Shown here piece after piece: positions 1 to 10,677 of a stretch of 32,085 nucleotides of DNA (the stretch's first letter is position 1; every line of letters begins with the position of its first letter). The DNA is from an uncultured Bacilli bacterium (lineage in GTDB: Bacteria; Bacillota_I; Bacilli_A; RF39; UBA660): assembly GCA_947626035.1 (NCBI GenBank), contig CANQQR010000009.1:1-32085 (forward strand), read 5' to 3'. A model generated the notes under the pieces. That model was not told the origin of the DNA. It saw only the letters and a program-made list of their open reading frames with translations, and searched no databases. Made by a program: the position numbers and the translations under genes.

Positions 1-75
1 TAATTTTCTTTATATAAAGTCAAATTTATTTGATGAAAATTTATTATTTTAAGTTAAATTAAATTTTTAATGTAT

Positions 76-107
76 AAATATATAAGAATTGTTTTTCTTA
101 TATATTT
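76..107 (-). terminator. AU-rich hairpin at the dnaJ 3' end, putative terminator
   Basis: AAATATATAAGAA (76-88) pairs with TTCTTATATATTT (95-107); dnaJ stop codon 98-100 lies in the stem. Confidence 0.5.
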
Positions 108-1249
108 CTGTTTAGTTTTTCAAATTTTCTAAATGCTTCATTATCGCTTAAATCTGTTTTTGATAATTCGTTAAATATTTCTTTTTGTGTTTTTGTTAAT
201 TTGTTAGGTATTATAAGTTTTAATACTATGTATAAGTCCCCTGGTCTACCTGAATGGACATTTGCAATACCTTTTCCTTTTACTCTTAGCATTTCTTCTG
301 GTTGACTAGATGCTGGTATTTTTATTTCTATTTGTCCATAAAGTGTGTTTATTGTTTTTGTTGTTCCTAATACTAAGTCAGTTATTGTTACTGGCAAATC
401 CATGTATAGGTCACTTTCATCTCTTTTGTAAAGTGGGTGTTCTTTTACTTCAAATTCTATGTATAAGTCTCCGTTAGGACCACCGCCTATTCCAGCCTCG
501 CCTTTTCCGGACATTCTTATTTGTTCGCCTGTGTTTATTCCTTTTGGTATATCTACTGTAAATGTTTTTCTTTGTTTTATTTTACCTTTTCCACGACATT
601 CAGAGCATGTTGTTTTGAATGTGTAACCACTTCCGTTACATTCTCTACATGTAGTTTTTGTCATTATTGTACCAAGTATTGTTCTTGTTTGTTCTTGGAC
701 TACACCAGAGCCTCCACATGTACTACAGGTCTTTTTATCGAATCCTCCCTCGCCGTTACAGTTAGGACAGTTGTCTACTACATCTATTGTTACGTCTTTT
801 TTTGCACCGTAGGCTGAGTCGTTAAAATCTATTTTAAGGTTATAGACTAAGTCGTTACCTCTTCTACTTCTTTGAGATGAGTTTCTTCTTCCAAAGCCTC
901 CCATGTTACCAAAACCAAATGAAGAAAAGTCGTTGCCGCCAAATAGGTCATCAAAAATGCTAGAAAAGTCAAATCCACTAAAGTCATAGCCACCAGAAGA
1001 ACCTCCATTAAAGCCACCTGCATTGTTGTTAAATGCATTATGTCCATACTTATCATATTTTGCACGTTCAGTTTCATTACTTAGTACTGCATATGCTTCT
1101 TGTGCTTCTTTGAATTTTTCTGGTCCATCTGGGTCTTTACATACGTCTGGATGGTATTTTTTTGCTAGTTTTCTAAATGCACTTTTGATTTCATCTTGGC
1201 TTGCAGTTTTACTTACGCCTAATACTTCATAGTAATCTCTTTTATTCAC
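98..1249 (-). CDS. dnaJ: Chaperone DnaJ
   Basis: J-domain with HPD ([10 protein letters not shown]), G/F-rich linker, four CxxCxGxG-type zinc motifs; downstream of dnaK. Confidence 0.97.
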   Translation of the reverse strand: MNKRDYYEVLGVSKTASQDEIKSAFRKLAKKYHPDVCKDPDGPEKFKEAQEAYAVLSNETERAKYDKYGHNAFNNNAGGFNGGSSGGYDFSGFDFSSIFDDLFGGNDFSSFGFGNMGGFGRRNSSQRSRRGNDLVYNLKIDFNDSAYGAKKDVTIDVVDNCPNCNGEGGFDKKTCSTCGGSGVVQEQTRTILGTIMTKTTCRECNGSGYTFKTTCSECRGKGKIKQRKTFTVDIPKGINTGEQIRMSGKGEAGIGGGPNGDLYIEFEVKEHPLYKRDESDLYMDLPVTITDLVLGTTKTINTLYGQIEIKIPASSQPEEMLRVKGKGIANVHSGRPGDLYIVLKLIIPNKLTKTQKEIFNELSKTDLSDNEAFRKFEKLNRNI

Positions 1250-1271
1250 AATATACCTCCCTAGTAAAATT

Positions 1272-1294
1272 AAGGGGCTAAATTTATGCCCCTT
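1272..1294 (-). other. dnaK-dnaJ intergenic stem-loop
   Basis: AAGGGGC (1272-1278) / GCCCCTT (1288-1294), 7 bp GC-rich stem between dnaK stop and dnaJ SD. Confidence 0.6.
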
Positions 1295-1301
1295 TTACTT
1301 T

Positions 1302-3137
<1,836 letters not shown>

Positions 3138-3662
3138 TTATTTATTTACTTTTACCATTGCTGGTCTTATTAATTTATCTTTATACATATAACCTTTTTT
3201 TAGTACTTCTAGTACTACGTTTTCAGGTAAATTTTCGTTATGTTCTGTTAGAACAGCTTCAGCAAAATGTGGGTCAAATTCTTTTCCCTCGACATCTATT
3301 GGTTTTACTTCTAGGCTATCCATTATTCCTATTAGTCTAGTGTATACCATTTTGAAGCCTTTTAAGAAGTTACTTACTTCGTCAGATAAGTCGTTGTCGT
3401 CCATCATTATTGCTCTTTCAAAATCGTCTATTACGTCTAATAAAGATTTGATAAAGCTTTCTCCCTCGTATTTAAACATGTTGCTTATTTCATTTTGTGT
3501 TCTTGTTTGATAGTTTATGAATTCTGCTTGAAGACGAGTGTATTTGTCACTTTCTTTTGTAAGTTCTTCTTTTAATAAATCTATTTCAGATGGCTTTTTT
3601 TCTTCTTTTGTCTCTTTTTCTATGTTTGTTTTTTCTTTTTTTGTTTCTTTAATTTTAGACAT
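3138..3662 (-). CDS. grpE: Nucleotide exchange factor GrpE
   Basis: Coiled-coil N-terminus, C-terminal GYMYKDKLIRPAMVKV typical of GrpE; position between hrcA and dnaK. Confidence 0.95.
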   Translation of the reverse strand: MSKIKETKKEKTNIEKETKEEKKPSEIDLLKEELTKESDKYTRLQAEFINYQTRTQNEISNMFKYEGESFIKSLLDVIDDFERAIMMDDNDLSDEVSNFLKGFKMVYTRLIGIMDSLEVKPIDVEGKEFDPHFAEAVLTEHNENLPENVVLEVLKKGYMYKDKLIRPAMVKVNK

Positions 3663-4666
3663 TAATTGCCTCCTTTATTTTCAATTTTTCTTTTTATATA
3701 TTCGAGTAAGTTTAATACTCTTTCGTAGTCCATTCTTTTAGGACCGATTATTGCTAGAGTTCCCTCACGTTTACCAGTGTTGTATTTGGTTTTTATGACT
3801 GTGACGTTGTCATCTAGATCTGTTTCGCTACCAATATATACTTTAACCTCGTCGTCAGTTTCTTCAATTTTACTTACCAAATCTTTGCTTTCAAATTTAC
3901 TTATGATGTTTTTTACATCATCAACTCTTGAGAATTCTGGTTGTTTTAATATATTAGTTTTTCCTGTCCATCTTACGTCTTCTTTTTCGTTTTGAAAATT
4001 ACTTAGTGCCTCATAAAACGCGTTATAGAGAACTTCATAATTTTTTACGTAGTTACCTATTATAGGTTTTATTTTAAATTCAAGACGTGAGGCTACTTCA
4101 TCTAGTGGCGTTCCTACTAACATTTTGTTTAGTAGTTCACATGTTTTTTCTACTTCTTTTAAGTCAATATTATTAGGTATGTTTATTTCTTTGTTTTCTA
4201 CGTGACCTTTATCAGTTACTACTATTGCAACTGCGTTTTCTTTTGATATAGGTATTACTTCTACTTTTTGAAGTAAGTTTTCACTTGATGCTTTACCTAG
4301 TATTACTGATGTGTAGTTTGTGATATCGCTTATTATTTCTAGACTTTTTTCTATTGCACTGTTTAAGTCAAGTTCTTTGTTTGAGAAGATTGTTTGTAGT
4401 TTTAGCATGTCTTCTCCACTTATCTTTTTAGGTTCCATTAGATTGTCTACATAATAGCGGTACCCTTCTTCTGAAGGAATTCTGCCTGAAGATATATGTT
4501 GTTTTTCTAAGTAACCCATTTGTTCTAATAAAAGCATGTCATTTCTTATGGTTGCACTAGAGCATTTGAATTTTTTACATAGACTTTGGCTTCCTATTGG
4601 ATGTGCATTTTTTATATATTCTTCTACTACTACTTTTAGAATATTTTTTTGTCTTTCGCCTAGCAC
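3662..4666 (-). CDS. hrcA: Heat-inducible transcription repressor HrcA
   Basis: N-terminal winged helix (ERQKNILKVVVEEYIKNAHPIGSQSLCKKF), C-terminal IIGPKRMDYERVLNLLEYI; first gene of heat-shock operon. Confidence 0.97.
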   Translation of the reverse strand: MLGERQKNILKVVVEEYIKNAHPIGSQSLCKKFKCSSATIRNDMLLLEQMGYLEKQHISSGRIPSEEGYRYYVDNLMEPKKISGEDMLKLQTIFSNKELDLNSAIEKSLEIISDITNYTSVILGKASSENLLQKVEVIPISKENAVAIVVTDKGHVENKEINIPNNIDLKEVEKTCELLNKMLVGTPLDEVASRLEFKIKPIIGNYVKNYEVLYNAFYEALSNFQNEKEDVRWTGKTNILKQPEFSRVDDVKNIISKFESKDLVSKIEETDDEVKVYIGSETDLDDNVTVIKTKYNTGKREGTLAIIGPKRMDYERVLNLLEYIKRKIENKGGN

Positions 4667-4682
4667 AATATATACCTCCTTT

Positions 4683-4708
4683 TTAGCACTCTAATTTTGA
4701 AGTGCTAA
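4683..4708 (-). promoter_or_regulatory. CIRCE element (HrcA operator), 1-nt shorter spacer than consensus
   Basis: TTAGCACT-N10-AGTGCTAA upstream of hrcA; consensus TTAGCACTC-N9-GAGTGCTAA. Confidence 0.9.
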
Positions 4709-4712
4709 ATAC

Positions 4713-4741
4713 ATTATAATATTATGTTTTAGCATTGTCAA
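4713..4741 (-). promoter_or_regulatory. SigA-type promoter of hrcA operon
   Basis: Minus strand TTGACA (4741-4736), 17-nt spacer, TATAAT (4718-4713). Confidence 0.88.
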
Positions 4742-4755
4742 TATATGACTGCTAA
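4729..4755 (-). promoter_or_regulatory. Degenerate second CIRCE-like repeat overlapping the -35
   Basis: TTAGCATTG-N9-GACTGCTAA, 27 nt like canonical CIRCE. Confidence 0.6.
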
Positions 4756-4766
4756 TTTTTTTCATG

Positions 4767-4790
4767 TTAAAACCTAGTTGTTATAACTAG
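4767..4790 (-). terminator. Putative terminator after the asnS-containing operon
   Basis: Minus strand CTAGTT-ATAAC-AACTAG followed by GTTTTAAC. Confidence 0.45.
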
Positions 4791-4827
4791 ATCCTAGGAA
4801 TGATACTAGATTTTTTAAGTTTTGTTT

Positions 4828-5547
4828 TTAATCTATTGTTTCTTGTGTTTGTTCTAGTCCTATTTTGTCTGTTTCTTCTATTTTTAAAACGGTTGTGTTA
4901 TTAAATATACTGCTAATACTTTCTGTGTTTATTTTGTCTTTTGTTTCTATATCGTATATAAATGTGAATTCATAATTTTTGTTTTCAGTTATGTTTTCAT
5001 TTAATGTTTTACGTACTTTTATAGTGTATACTTCGTCGCTTTGGAATGCTCTTAGTGTTAGATAGTAATACGCACCATCTATGCTTGGCTCAAGATTTAG
5101 TACTTGGTATGTTCTTATAAATTTTTTAGTTTTGTTATCTTTACAAAATGATGAAGTGTATTTTAAGTCAGTATTTCCTATGTAGTAGTTACCATTAGTA
5201 CATTTTAATATATTTATGTCTTTATCTTGATATGTTTTATTGTTAGTTAGTTCATATAATACTGTTTTGTCTTCATATTCTTTTTTTAATGTAAAGTCTC
5301 TTTCTATTAATTCTTCTAGGCTATTAAATACGTTTTCATAATTTCTTAATTCTTGTTTTCCTAGGTATATGTTTTGTACATCATTTACAGTATAAATTGC
5401 ATTTTCTTCGTTTAGGTAGTATAGTTCTATGTTTTCTATTGTTTTTTCTTTTAAGCATTTATTTCTAGTTTCTTTTAGTTTAAATCCTATAACACCACCT
5501 ATTAAAGCAGATAATAATATTATAATTATATATTTTAAATATTTCAT
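4828..5547 (-). CDS. Uncharacterised membrane-anchored protein, single N-terminal TM
   Basis: Intact ORF; N-terminal YLKYIIIILLSALIGGVIGFKL; no family recognised. Confidence 0.8.
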   Translation of the reverse strand: MKYLKYIIIILLSALIGGVIGFKLKETRNKCLKEKTIENIELYYLNEENAIYTVNDVQNIYLGKQELRNYENVFNSLEELIERDFTLKKEYEDKTVLYELTNNKTYQDKDINILKCTNGNYYIGNTDLKYTSSFCKDNKTKKFIRTYQVLNLEPSIDGAYYYLTLRAFQSDEVYTIKVRKTLNENITENKNYEFTFIYDIETKDKINTESISSIFNNTTVLKIEETDKIGLEQTQETID

Positions 5548-5565
5548 AGTACCTCTTTATTCTTT

Positions 5566-5958
5566 TTATTTTAGTTTTTTAGTGTATGCTTCTTTTTTTA
5601 TTATTTCAAGTAGTTCGTCTTTTGTTAAGTCATATTCGTTTTTTATGTATGTTACGTTTCCATCAAAGTTAGTTAAGTCACAGTCTTTGTCAACTACGTC
5701 GCTTATGAATTGAAGTGAAGAGTCTGGACCTTTTACCACTAGTGTTCTTTCGTCGTCGCTTATTAGTGTTATTTGTTTATCTATTGGTAACTCTAATGTT
5801 CCATATTCATTTGTTAAGTAATTAGATAGTTCACTATAGTGTCTCATTCTAATTTCTTCAGTCATACCATTTAAGTCTATTATAAATATTCTTCCGTTTG
5901 GTAGTACTTTTATTTCTTTTATTGTTCCTTTTTTAAATTCTAATTCTAATTTTTTCAT
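5566..5958 (-). CDS. Uncharacterised 130-aa protein downstream of asnS
   Basis: Intact ORF with SD (GGAGGAACAAATG), collinear with asnS. Confidence 0.8.
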   Translation of the reverse strand: MKKLELEFKKGTIKEIKVLPNGRIFIIDLNGMTEEIRMRHYSELSNYLTNEYGTLELPIDKQITLISDDERTLVVKGPDSSLQFISDVVDKDCDLTNFDGNVTYIKNEYDLTKDELLEIIKKEAYTKKLK

Positions 5959-5967
5959 TTGTTCCTC

Positions 5968-7344
5968 CTAAAATTCACAGTTATTTGGTGTTCTTGGGTA
6001 TGGAATTACGTCTCTTATGTTTTCTATTCCAGTTACGTATATTAGAAGTCGCTCGAATCCCATTCCAAATCCAGAATGAACGCATCCACCAAAGCGTCTT
6101 AAATCTAGATACCATTTTAAGTCAGTATCGTTCATGTTCAATTCTTTCATTCTGTTTATTAGTTTTTGATAGTCAGCTTCTCTTTCACTACCACCCATTA
6201 ATTCTCCTGCACCAGGTACTTCTAAATCTACTGCTGCAACAGTTTTTCCATCTGGGTTTTGTTTCATGTAGAATGCTTTTATATCTTTAGGCCAATCAGT
6301 TATAAATACTGGACCATTAAAATATTCTGTTATGTATTTTTCATGTTCTTTTGCTAGGTCTTCTCCATATTCTGGAGGGAATTCCCATTTTACATCTGCT
6401 TTTTTTAGTATAGTTATTACGTCTTCATGTTTTATTCTTGTAAAGTTACTGTTTACTAGTTTTGTTAGTTTTTCTATTAGGCCAGGTTCTACAAATTTAT
6501 TAAATAAATTCATTTCGTCTTCACAGTTATCTAGTATATATTTTACTACATATTTTAGCATGCTTTCCATTATGTCCATGTCGCCATTTATATCACAGAA
6601 TGCAATTTCGGGTTCAATCATCCAAAATTCGTTAGCATGTGTTTTTGTGTTTGAGTTTTCTGCACGGAAAGTTGGTCCAAATGTATAGACTTTTTTATAA
6701 GCAAGTGCGAATGTTTCAGCTTCTAGTTGTCCTGATACTGTTAGGGATGCTTTTTTTCCGAAAAAGTCTTTTTCATAAGGAACGCTTTTTTCTTTTGTTA
6801 GTCTATCTAAGTCTAGTGTTGTTACTTGAAACATTTCTCCTGCCCCTTCGCAGTCAGAAGATGTTATTAGTGGAGCATGGAAGTAAACGTAGCCGTTTTC
6901 TTGGAAATATTTATGTATTGCGTATGCGGCTATACTTCTTACTCTAAAGACTGCGTTAAACAGATTAGTTCTTGGACGAAGATGAGCTACTTCTCTTAAA
7001 AATTCTCTTGTTGGGCGTCCTTTTGATTGTAGTGGGTAATCATCATCTACGTCTCCTAGCAATGTTATTTCTTTTACTTCAAGTTCATATTCTTGGTTTG
7101 CACCTACTGAATTTATTAGTACACCTTTTACGTTTATTGCACTACCGATTTTTAATTTTGTTAGTGCATCAAATGAGGCTAATTTATCACTATAGACTAG
7201 TTGCAAGTTTTTTGCACAAGTTCCATCATTAAAGTCTATAAAGCCATAGTCTTTACCTTTTCTATGGTTTTTAATCCATCCGTTTATTTCTATTTCTTTG
7301 TTTAATAATTCTTTATATTTTGTATGTATTTCTTTTAAGTCCAT
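5968..7344 (-). CDS. asnS: Asparaginyl-tRNA synthetase
   Basis: OB-fold (INGWIKNHRKGKDYGFIDFNDGT), class II motifs (TFGPTFRAENSNTKTHANEFWMIEPE; GFGMGFERLLIYVTGIENIRDVIPYPRTP). Confidence 0.97.
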   Translation of the reverse strand: MDLKEIHTKYKELLNKEIEINGWIKNHRKGKDYGFIDFNDGTCAKNLQLVYSDKLASFDALTKLKIGSAINVKGVLINSVGANQEYELEVKEITLLGDVDDDYPLQSKGRPTREFLREVAHLRPRTNLFNAVFRVRSIAAYAIHKYFQENGYVYFHAPLITSSDCEGAGEMFQVTTLDLDRLTKEKSVPYEKDFFGKKASLTVSGQLEAETFALAYKKVYTFGPTFRAENSNTKTHANEFWMIEPEIAFCDINGDMDIMESMLKYVVKYILDNCEDEMNLFNKFVEPGLIEKLTKLVNSNFTRIKHEDVITILKKADVKWEFPPEYGEDLAKEHEKYITEYFNGPVFITDWPKDIKAFYMKQNPDGKTVAAVDLEVPGAGELMGGSEREADYQKLINRMKELNMNDTDLKWYLDLRRFGGCVHSGFGMGFERLLIYVTGIENIRDVIPYPRTPNNCEF

Positions 7345-8006
7345 TATAATTTTTTCCTTTCTTCTAAATTATCATATATTATATCGCTAATTACTCTTTT
7401 TATGTAGCTATAATTTCTTTCTATGCCAAGTAATTTGTCTTCAAATGAAGCAGCTACTAATGCATTTCTTATATATTCAAAGTTTCCTATATTTCTAAAT
7501 AAGCTGTTACTAAATGTGATGTCATGACTTTTTAAAAAGAATCTTAGGAAGCATAGTGTCGTTCTTGTGTTACCTTCTCTAAAGGGATGAGTTTTCCAAA
7601 TTTCTGTTATCATTTTAGATATAAAGTCTATTTGTTCTTCTGTTTTAAGTTTATCAAAGTCAATACTTCTTATTGTATTAAATATGTTTGCTAAACTAGC
7701 TTCTATGTCTTCTGGTTCAGCATATGCAACTGATAATCTTCCTAATATTCTTTCTTCTTTTTCTATATGTATATTTCTAAAGCGTCCTGCGAATGGGTAG
7801 ACATCCCTAAATATGTATTGATGTAAGAAGCACAGATATTCTACACTTGGTATAAATTCTTTATTTTCACGTATAAGTTCATTTAGTCTTACTATAGCAA
7901 AGTCTGATTCTGCTTTTTGTAATTCTTTTTTACTTATTATACCTAAATTATTTTTGAGGCAGCAATTTTCATAGTCATAGTCTCTATCGATTATTTTTTT
8001 CTTCAT
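7344..8006 (-). CDS. Fic/DOC family protein
   Basis: Fic motif HPFREGNTRTTLCFLRFF; upstream YIFRDVYPFAGRFRNIHI region typical of Fic. Confidence 0.92.
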   Translation of the reverse strand: MKKKIIDRDYDYENCCLKNNLGIISKKELQKAESDFAIVRLNELIRENKEFIPSVEYLCFLHQYIFRDVYPFAGRFRNIHIEKEERILGRLSVAYAEPEDIEASLANIFNTIRSIDFDKLKTEEQIDFISKMITEIWKTHPFREGNTRTTLCFLRFFLKSHDITFSNSLFRNIGNFEYIRNALVAASFEDKLLGIERNYSYIKRVISDIIYDNLEERKKL

Positions 8007-8169
8007 TTTTATAATATTCCTTTAACTTTTTTATTATTTCTTGTGTGTTTATTTTATCATTTTCTTCTTCTATTATTAGATTTTTTAGATATTCTGATGG
8101 AGGCAAGCCATCTATTTTGTTTAAAGACTCTGCTAATTCCCATATTTCTTCTTTTGTTAATTCTTCCAT
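7984..8169 (-). CDS. VbhA-like antitoxin of Fic
   Basis: About 61 aa from ATG 8169 (SD AAGGTGG); LAESLNKIDGLPPSEYLKNLI resembles the VbhA inhibitory helix region; overlaps fic by 23 nt. Confidence 0.75.
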   Translation of the reverse strand: MEELTKEEIWELAESLNKIDGLPPSEYLKNLIIEEENDKINTQEIIKKLKEYYKNEEKNNR

Positions 8170-8218
8170 AATTACCACCTTACTATTTATTAATGTTATA
8201 CTTTACTTCCATGTTTTC

Positions 8219-8248
8219 ATTATAGCATACACATATTCGCTTATGCAA
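8219..8248 (-). promoter_or_regulatory. Promoter of antitoxin-fic-asnS operon
   Basis: Minus strand TTGCAT (8248-8243), 18-nt spacer, extended -10 TGC-TATAAT (8224-8219). Confidence 0.7.
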
Positions 8249-8307
8249 GCGTTTTTGTTATTTTTTTTAATTCTTTTATTGAGAATTTTCCTGTTCTATA
8301 AAAAAAG

Positions 8308-8341
8308 CAAGTATTTATGCTGTTTTATAAACACTTACTTG
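8308..8341 (-). terminator. Terminator of rplU-prp-rpmA operon
   Basis: Minus strand CAAGTAAGTGTTTAT...ATAAATACTTG followed by CTTTTTTT; stem includes rpmA stop. Confidence 0.7.
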
Positions 8342-8602
8342 TTTTTTATCTTTTCCTTTTCTTTCAAATTTTACTACGCCATCAATTAGTGCGAATAATG
8401 TATGGTCTTTTCCCATTCCACAATTTTGTCCTGGGTAAATTTTAGTTCCTCTTTGACGATAGATTATTGAACCACTTGTTACAAATTCTCCATCACTAGC
8501 TTTAGCGCCAAGTCTACGACCAGCAGAGTCTCTACCGTTTTTAGTTGATCCGACACCTTTGTGTGATGCGAATAATTGTAAATCTAAATTCATAAATTTC
8601 AC
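8315..8602 (-). CDS. rpmA: 50S ribosomal protein L27 with cleavable N-terminal extension
   Basis: GTG start with [44 protein letters not shown]. Confidence 0.97.
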   Translation of the reverse strand: MKFMNLDLQLFASHKGVGSTKNGRDSAGRRLGAKASDGEFVTSGSIIYRQRGTKIYPGQNCGMGKDHTLFALIDGVVKFERKGKDKKQVSVYKTA

Positions 8603-8604
8603 GT

Positions 8605-8910
8605 TTATTCCTCCTTAATCTTAATGTTTTTTGGGTATAATTCTTCAGCACTTTTGAAAGTCATTATTAGATTTTCTAATAGTGTGTTTGTTATGTTATC
8701 TTTTTTTATGTTTTTTAGTAAAAATTCTTTTTCTTCTTTATATTCTATACTATTTTTGTCAAACATAAGACACGCGTTTACTGAAGTAATTAATGAACTA
8801 CTTATTCCTGCACATACTATATCTTTCCCATATTCATCATATTTAGCATGTCCAGTTATTTTTAGTTCTGTTATTATATTGTTTTCTTTTTTAAAATTTA
8901 CTTTAATCAT
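8605..8910 (-). CDS. prp: Ribosomal-processing cysteine protease Prp
   Basis: [19 protein letters not shown] with His/Cys catalytic pair; between rplU and rpmA. Confidence 0.95.
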   Translation of the reverse strand: MIKVNFKKENNIITELKITGHAKYDEYGKDIVCAGISSSLITSVNACLMFDKNSIEYKEEKEFLLKNIKKDNITNTLLENLIMTFKSAEELYPKNIKIKEE

Positions 8911-8913
8911 AGA

Positions 8914-9216
8914 TTACTTCACATCTATTTTCTTTATTACTATTTTAGTGTATGGTTGTCTATGACCTTGTTTATTTCTAAATTTCTTTTTAGGTTTGTA
9001 TTTAAATACTACAACTTTCTTTTGTTTTCCATGTTTTAATACAGTAGCAGTTACTGTAGCACCTTTAACAGTTGGTGTTCCTACTTTTCCGTCTACGTAT
9101 AAAACTTCATCAAATACAACGTCAGTGTTTACTTCATTATTTAGTTTTTCTACATAAAGTTCAGTTCCCTCAGAAACTAAATATTGTTTTCCACCTGTAA
9201 CAAATATCGCTTTCAT
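8914..9216 (-). CDS. rplU: 50S ribosomal protein L21
   Basis: [45 protein letters not shown]. Confidence 0.98.
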   Translation of the reverse strand: MKAIFVTGGKQYLVSEGTELYVEKLNNEVNTDVVFDEVLYVDGKVGTPTVKGATVTATVLKHGKQKKVVVFKYKPKKKFRNKQGHRQPYTKIVIKKIDVK

Positions 9217-9312
9217 TTTTTACCTCCTTCAATTAGACTCGCCATTAAGGTAAAAGTTTTACTTTTTTAAAACCTATTTCTGTGCGGTTGTAGAGAAAGA
9301 TTTCTACAAACA
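9217..9312 (-). ncRNA. L21 leader (ribosomal protein leader), probable
   Basis: 5' UTR of rplU with hairpin TGTAGA/TCTACA and CCGCACAGAAATAGGTTTTA...GGCGAGTCTAATTGAAGGAGG, resembling Firmicutes L21 leaders. Confidence 0.7.
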
Positions 9313-9317
9313 AACCG

Positions 9318-9347
9318 ATTATACCATAAATATATGAGTTAAGTCAA
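9318..9347 (-). promoter_or_regulatory. Promoter of rplU operon
   Basis: Minus strand TTGACT, 18-nt spacer, extended -10 TGG-TATAAT. Confidence 0.75.
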
Positions 9348-9374
9348 ATTATTAGCCAATTATTTTGTACTTAT

Positions 9375-10580
9375 TTAGTCTTCATTTTTAAGTAACCAGT
9401 CTATTATATTTATTATTTTTATGCCATTAATATCGTTATTTATAGTTTTGTCCATTGTCAATATAATTTTTTCATAGTTATCATTTATACTTTCTAAACT
9501 TCTAACTTCTCTAGTTAATACATTTGTATCAACTAGTGTTTTTGTAACTTGATAATATTTTATTACATTAGGATTTTCGGCCACAAAATCAACTTCGTAC
9601 TCATTAGATTTTCCTATGTTAACTTTGTAACCTCTTCTTATTAGCTCTATATAAACTATATTTTCAAGTATATGTCCCTCATCAATGTTTCTAAAGCCTG
9701 ATATTATATTTCTAATACCAGTGTCACATATATAGTATTTCCCTAAAGTTTTTAATATTTCTTTACTTTTTATATCAGTTCTTTCAGCTTTATACATAAT
9801 AAATGATTTTTCTAACATATTTAAGTAATTATCTATTGTTTGGTGGTTAGATTTAGTTATTTTATTACTATTTAAGTATGCGCTTATTTTTGTTGAAGAT
9901 ATGGGACTTCCAATATTATTTGTTAAAAATTTTATAATATTTTCTAATAATGCTACATCTTTTATGTTGTTCTTATCAATTATGTCTTTTTTTACTATTG
10001 TGTTATATATATCGTTTAAATAAGATAAAACTAATTCACTTTTATCTTTTATTTGTGTTATTGCAGGCAAGCCACCATATTTTAAATATTCATTAAATTT
10101 GGTTTCTATATCTTTTTCGTCATAATTATTAAATTTTAAAAATTCTTTAAAAGATAATGGGTACATTTTTATTTCTATGTATCTACCCGACAAAAAAGTT
10201 GACAGTTCAGAAGATAATAAATATGCATTTGAGCCAGTTATATAAATATCTATGTCAAAATCTACTTTAAAAGAGTTAATCGCTTTTTCCCAAGATTCTA
10301 CGTTTTGTATTTCGTCTAGTAATAAATATATTTTTTCATTTCTTATTTTTTCTTTTATAAAATTATATAAATCTTTATAATTTTTTATTTCGTCATAATT
10401 AGCAGATTCAAAATTTATATGAATTATATTTTCTTTTTTTATTCCATTATTTAGAAGATAATCTTTAAACATCAATAATAATGTGGATTTTCCACTTCTT
10501 CTAACACCAGTTATTACTTTTATAAATTCAGTATCTTTTGCTTCTACTACTTTATTTAAATAGTTCTCTCTTATTATCAT
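9375..10580 (-). CDS. AAA family ATPase, AAA_14/DUF4143 type
   Basis: ITGVRRSGKSTLL P-loop, IYLLLDEIQNV Walker B, C-terminal YYQVTKTL nuclease-like DUF4143 region. Confidence 0.9.
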   Translation of the reverse strand: MIIRENYLNKVVEAKDTEFIKVITGVRRSGKSTLLLMFKDYLLNNGIKKENIIHINFESANYDEIKNYKDLYNFIKEKIRNEKIYLLLDEIQNVESWEKAINSFKVDFDIDIYITGSNAYLLSSELSTFLSGRYIEIKMYPLSFKEFLKFNNYDEKDIETKFNEYLKYGGLPAITQIKDKSELVLSYLNDIYNTIVKKDIIDKNNIKDVALLENIIKFLTNNIGSPISSTKISAYLNSNKITKSNHQTIDNYLNMLEKSFIMYKAERTDIKSKEILKTLGKYYICDTGIRNIISGFRNIDEGHILENIVYIELIRRGYKVNIGKSNEYEVDFVAENPNVIKYYQVTKTLVDTNVLTREVRSLESINDNYEKIILTMDKTINNDINGIKIINIIDWLLKNED

Positions 10581-10598
10581 TATTTCTTCACCGTAATA

Positions 10599-10627
10599 AT
10601 ATTATCATATTATATCAATTTTGTAAA
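10599..10627 (-). promoter_or_regulatory. Promoter of the AAA_14 ATPase gene
   Basis: Minus strand TTTACA (10627-10622), 17-nt spacer, TAATAT (10604-10599). Confidence 0.6.
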
Positions 10628-10677
10628 GTTTTGCTAGTACATTTGCAAAACTTTATTTTTTTTCAGAGTTTTGCAAA
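10623..10677. repeat. Inverted repeat AAAGTTTTGC/GCAAAACTTT plus a third half-site
   Basis: 10625-10634 and 10645-10654 perfect 10-bp arms; AGTTTTGCAAA at 10667-10677. Confidence 0.85.

Noticed and set aside
8178-8178. GTG start of the antitoxin at 8178
   Set aside because: The SD AAGGTGG overlaps that GTG; ATG at 8169 has proper spacing.
8238-8262. CGCTT-ATGC-AAGCG followed by T-rich sequence as a plus-strand terminator
   Set aside because: No plus-strand gene upstream; it coincides with the -35 of a minus-strand promoter.
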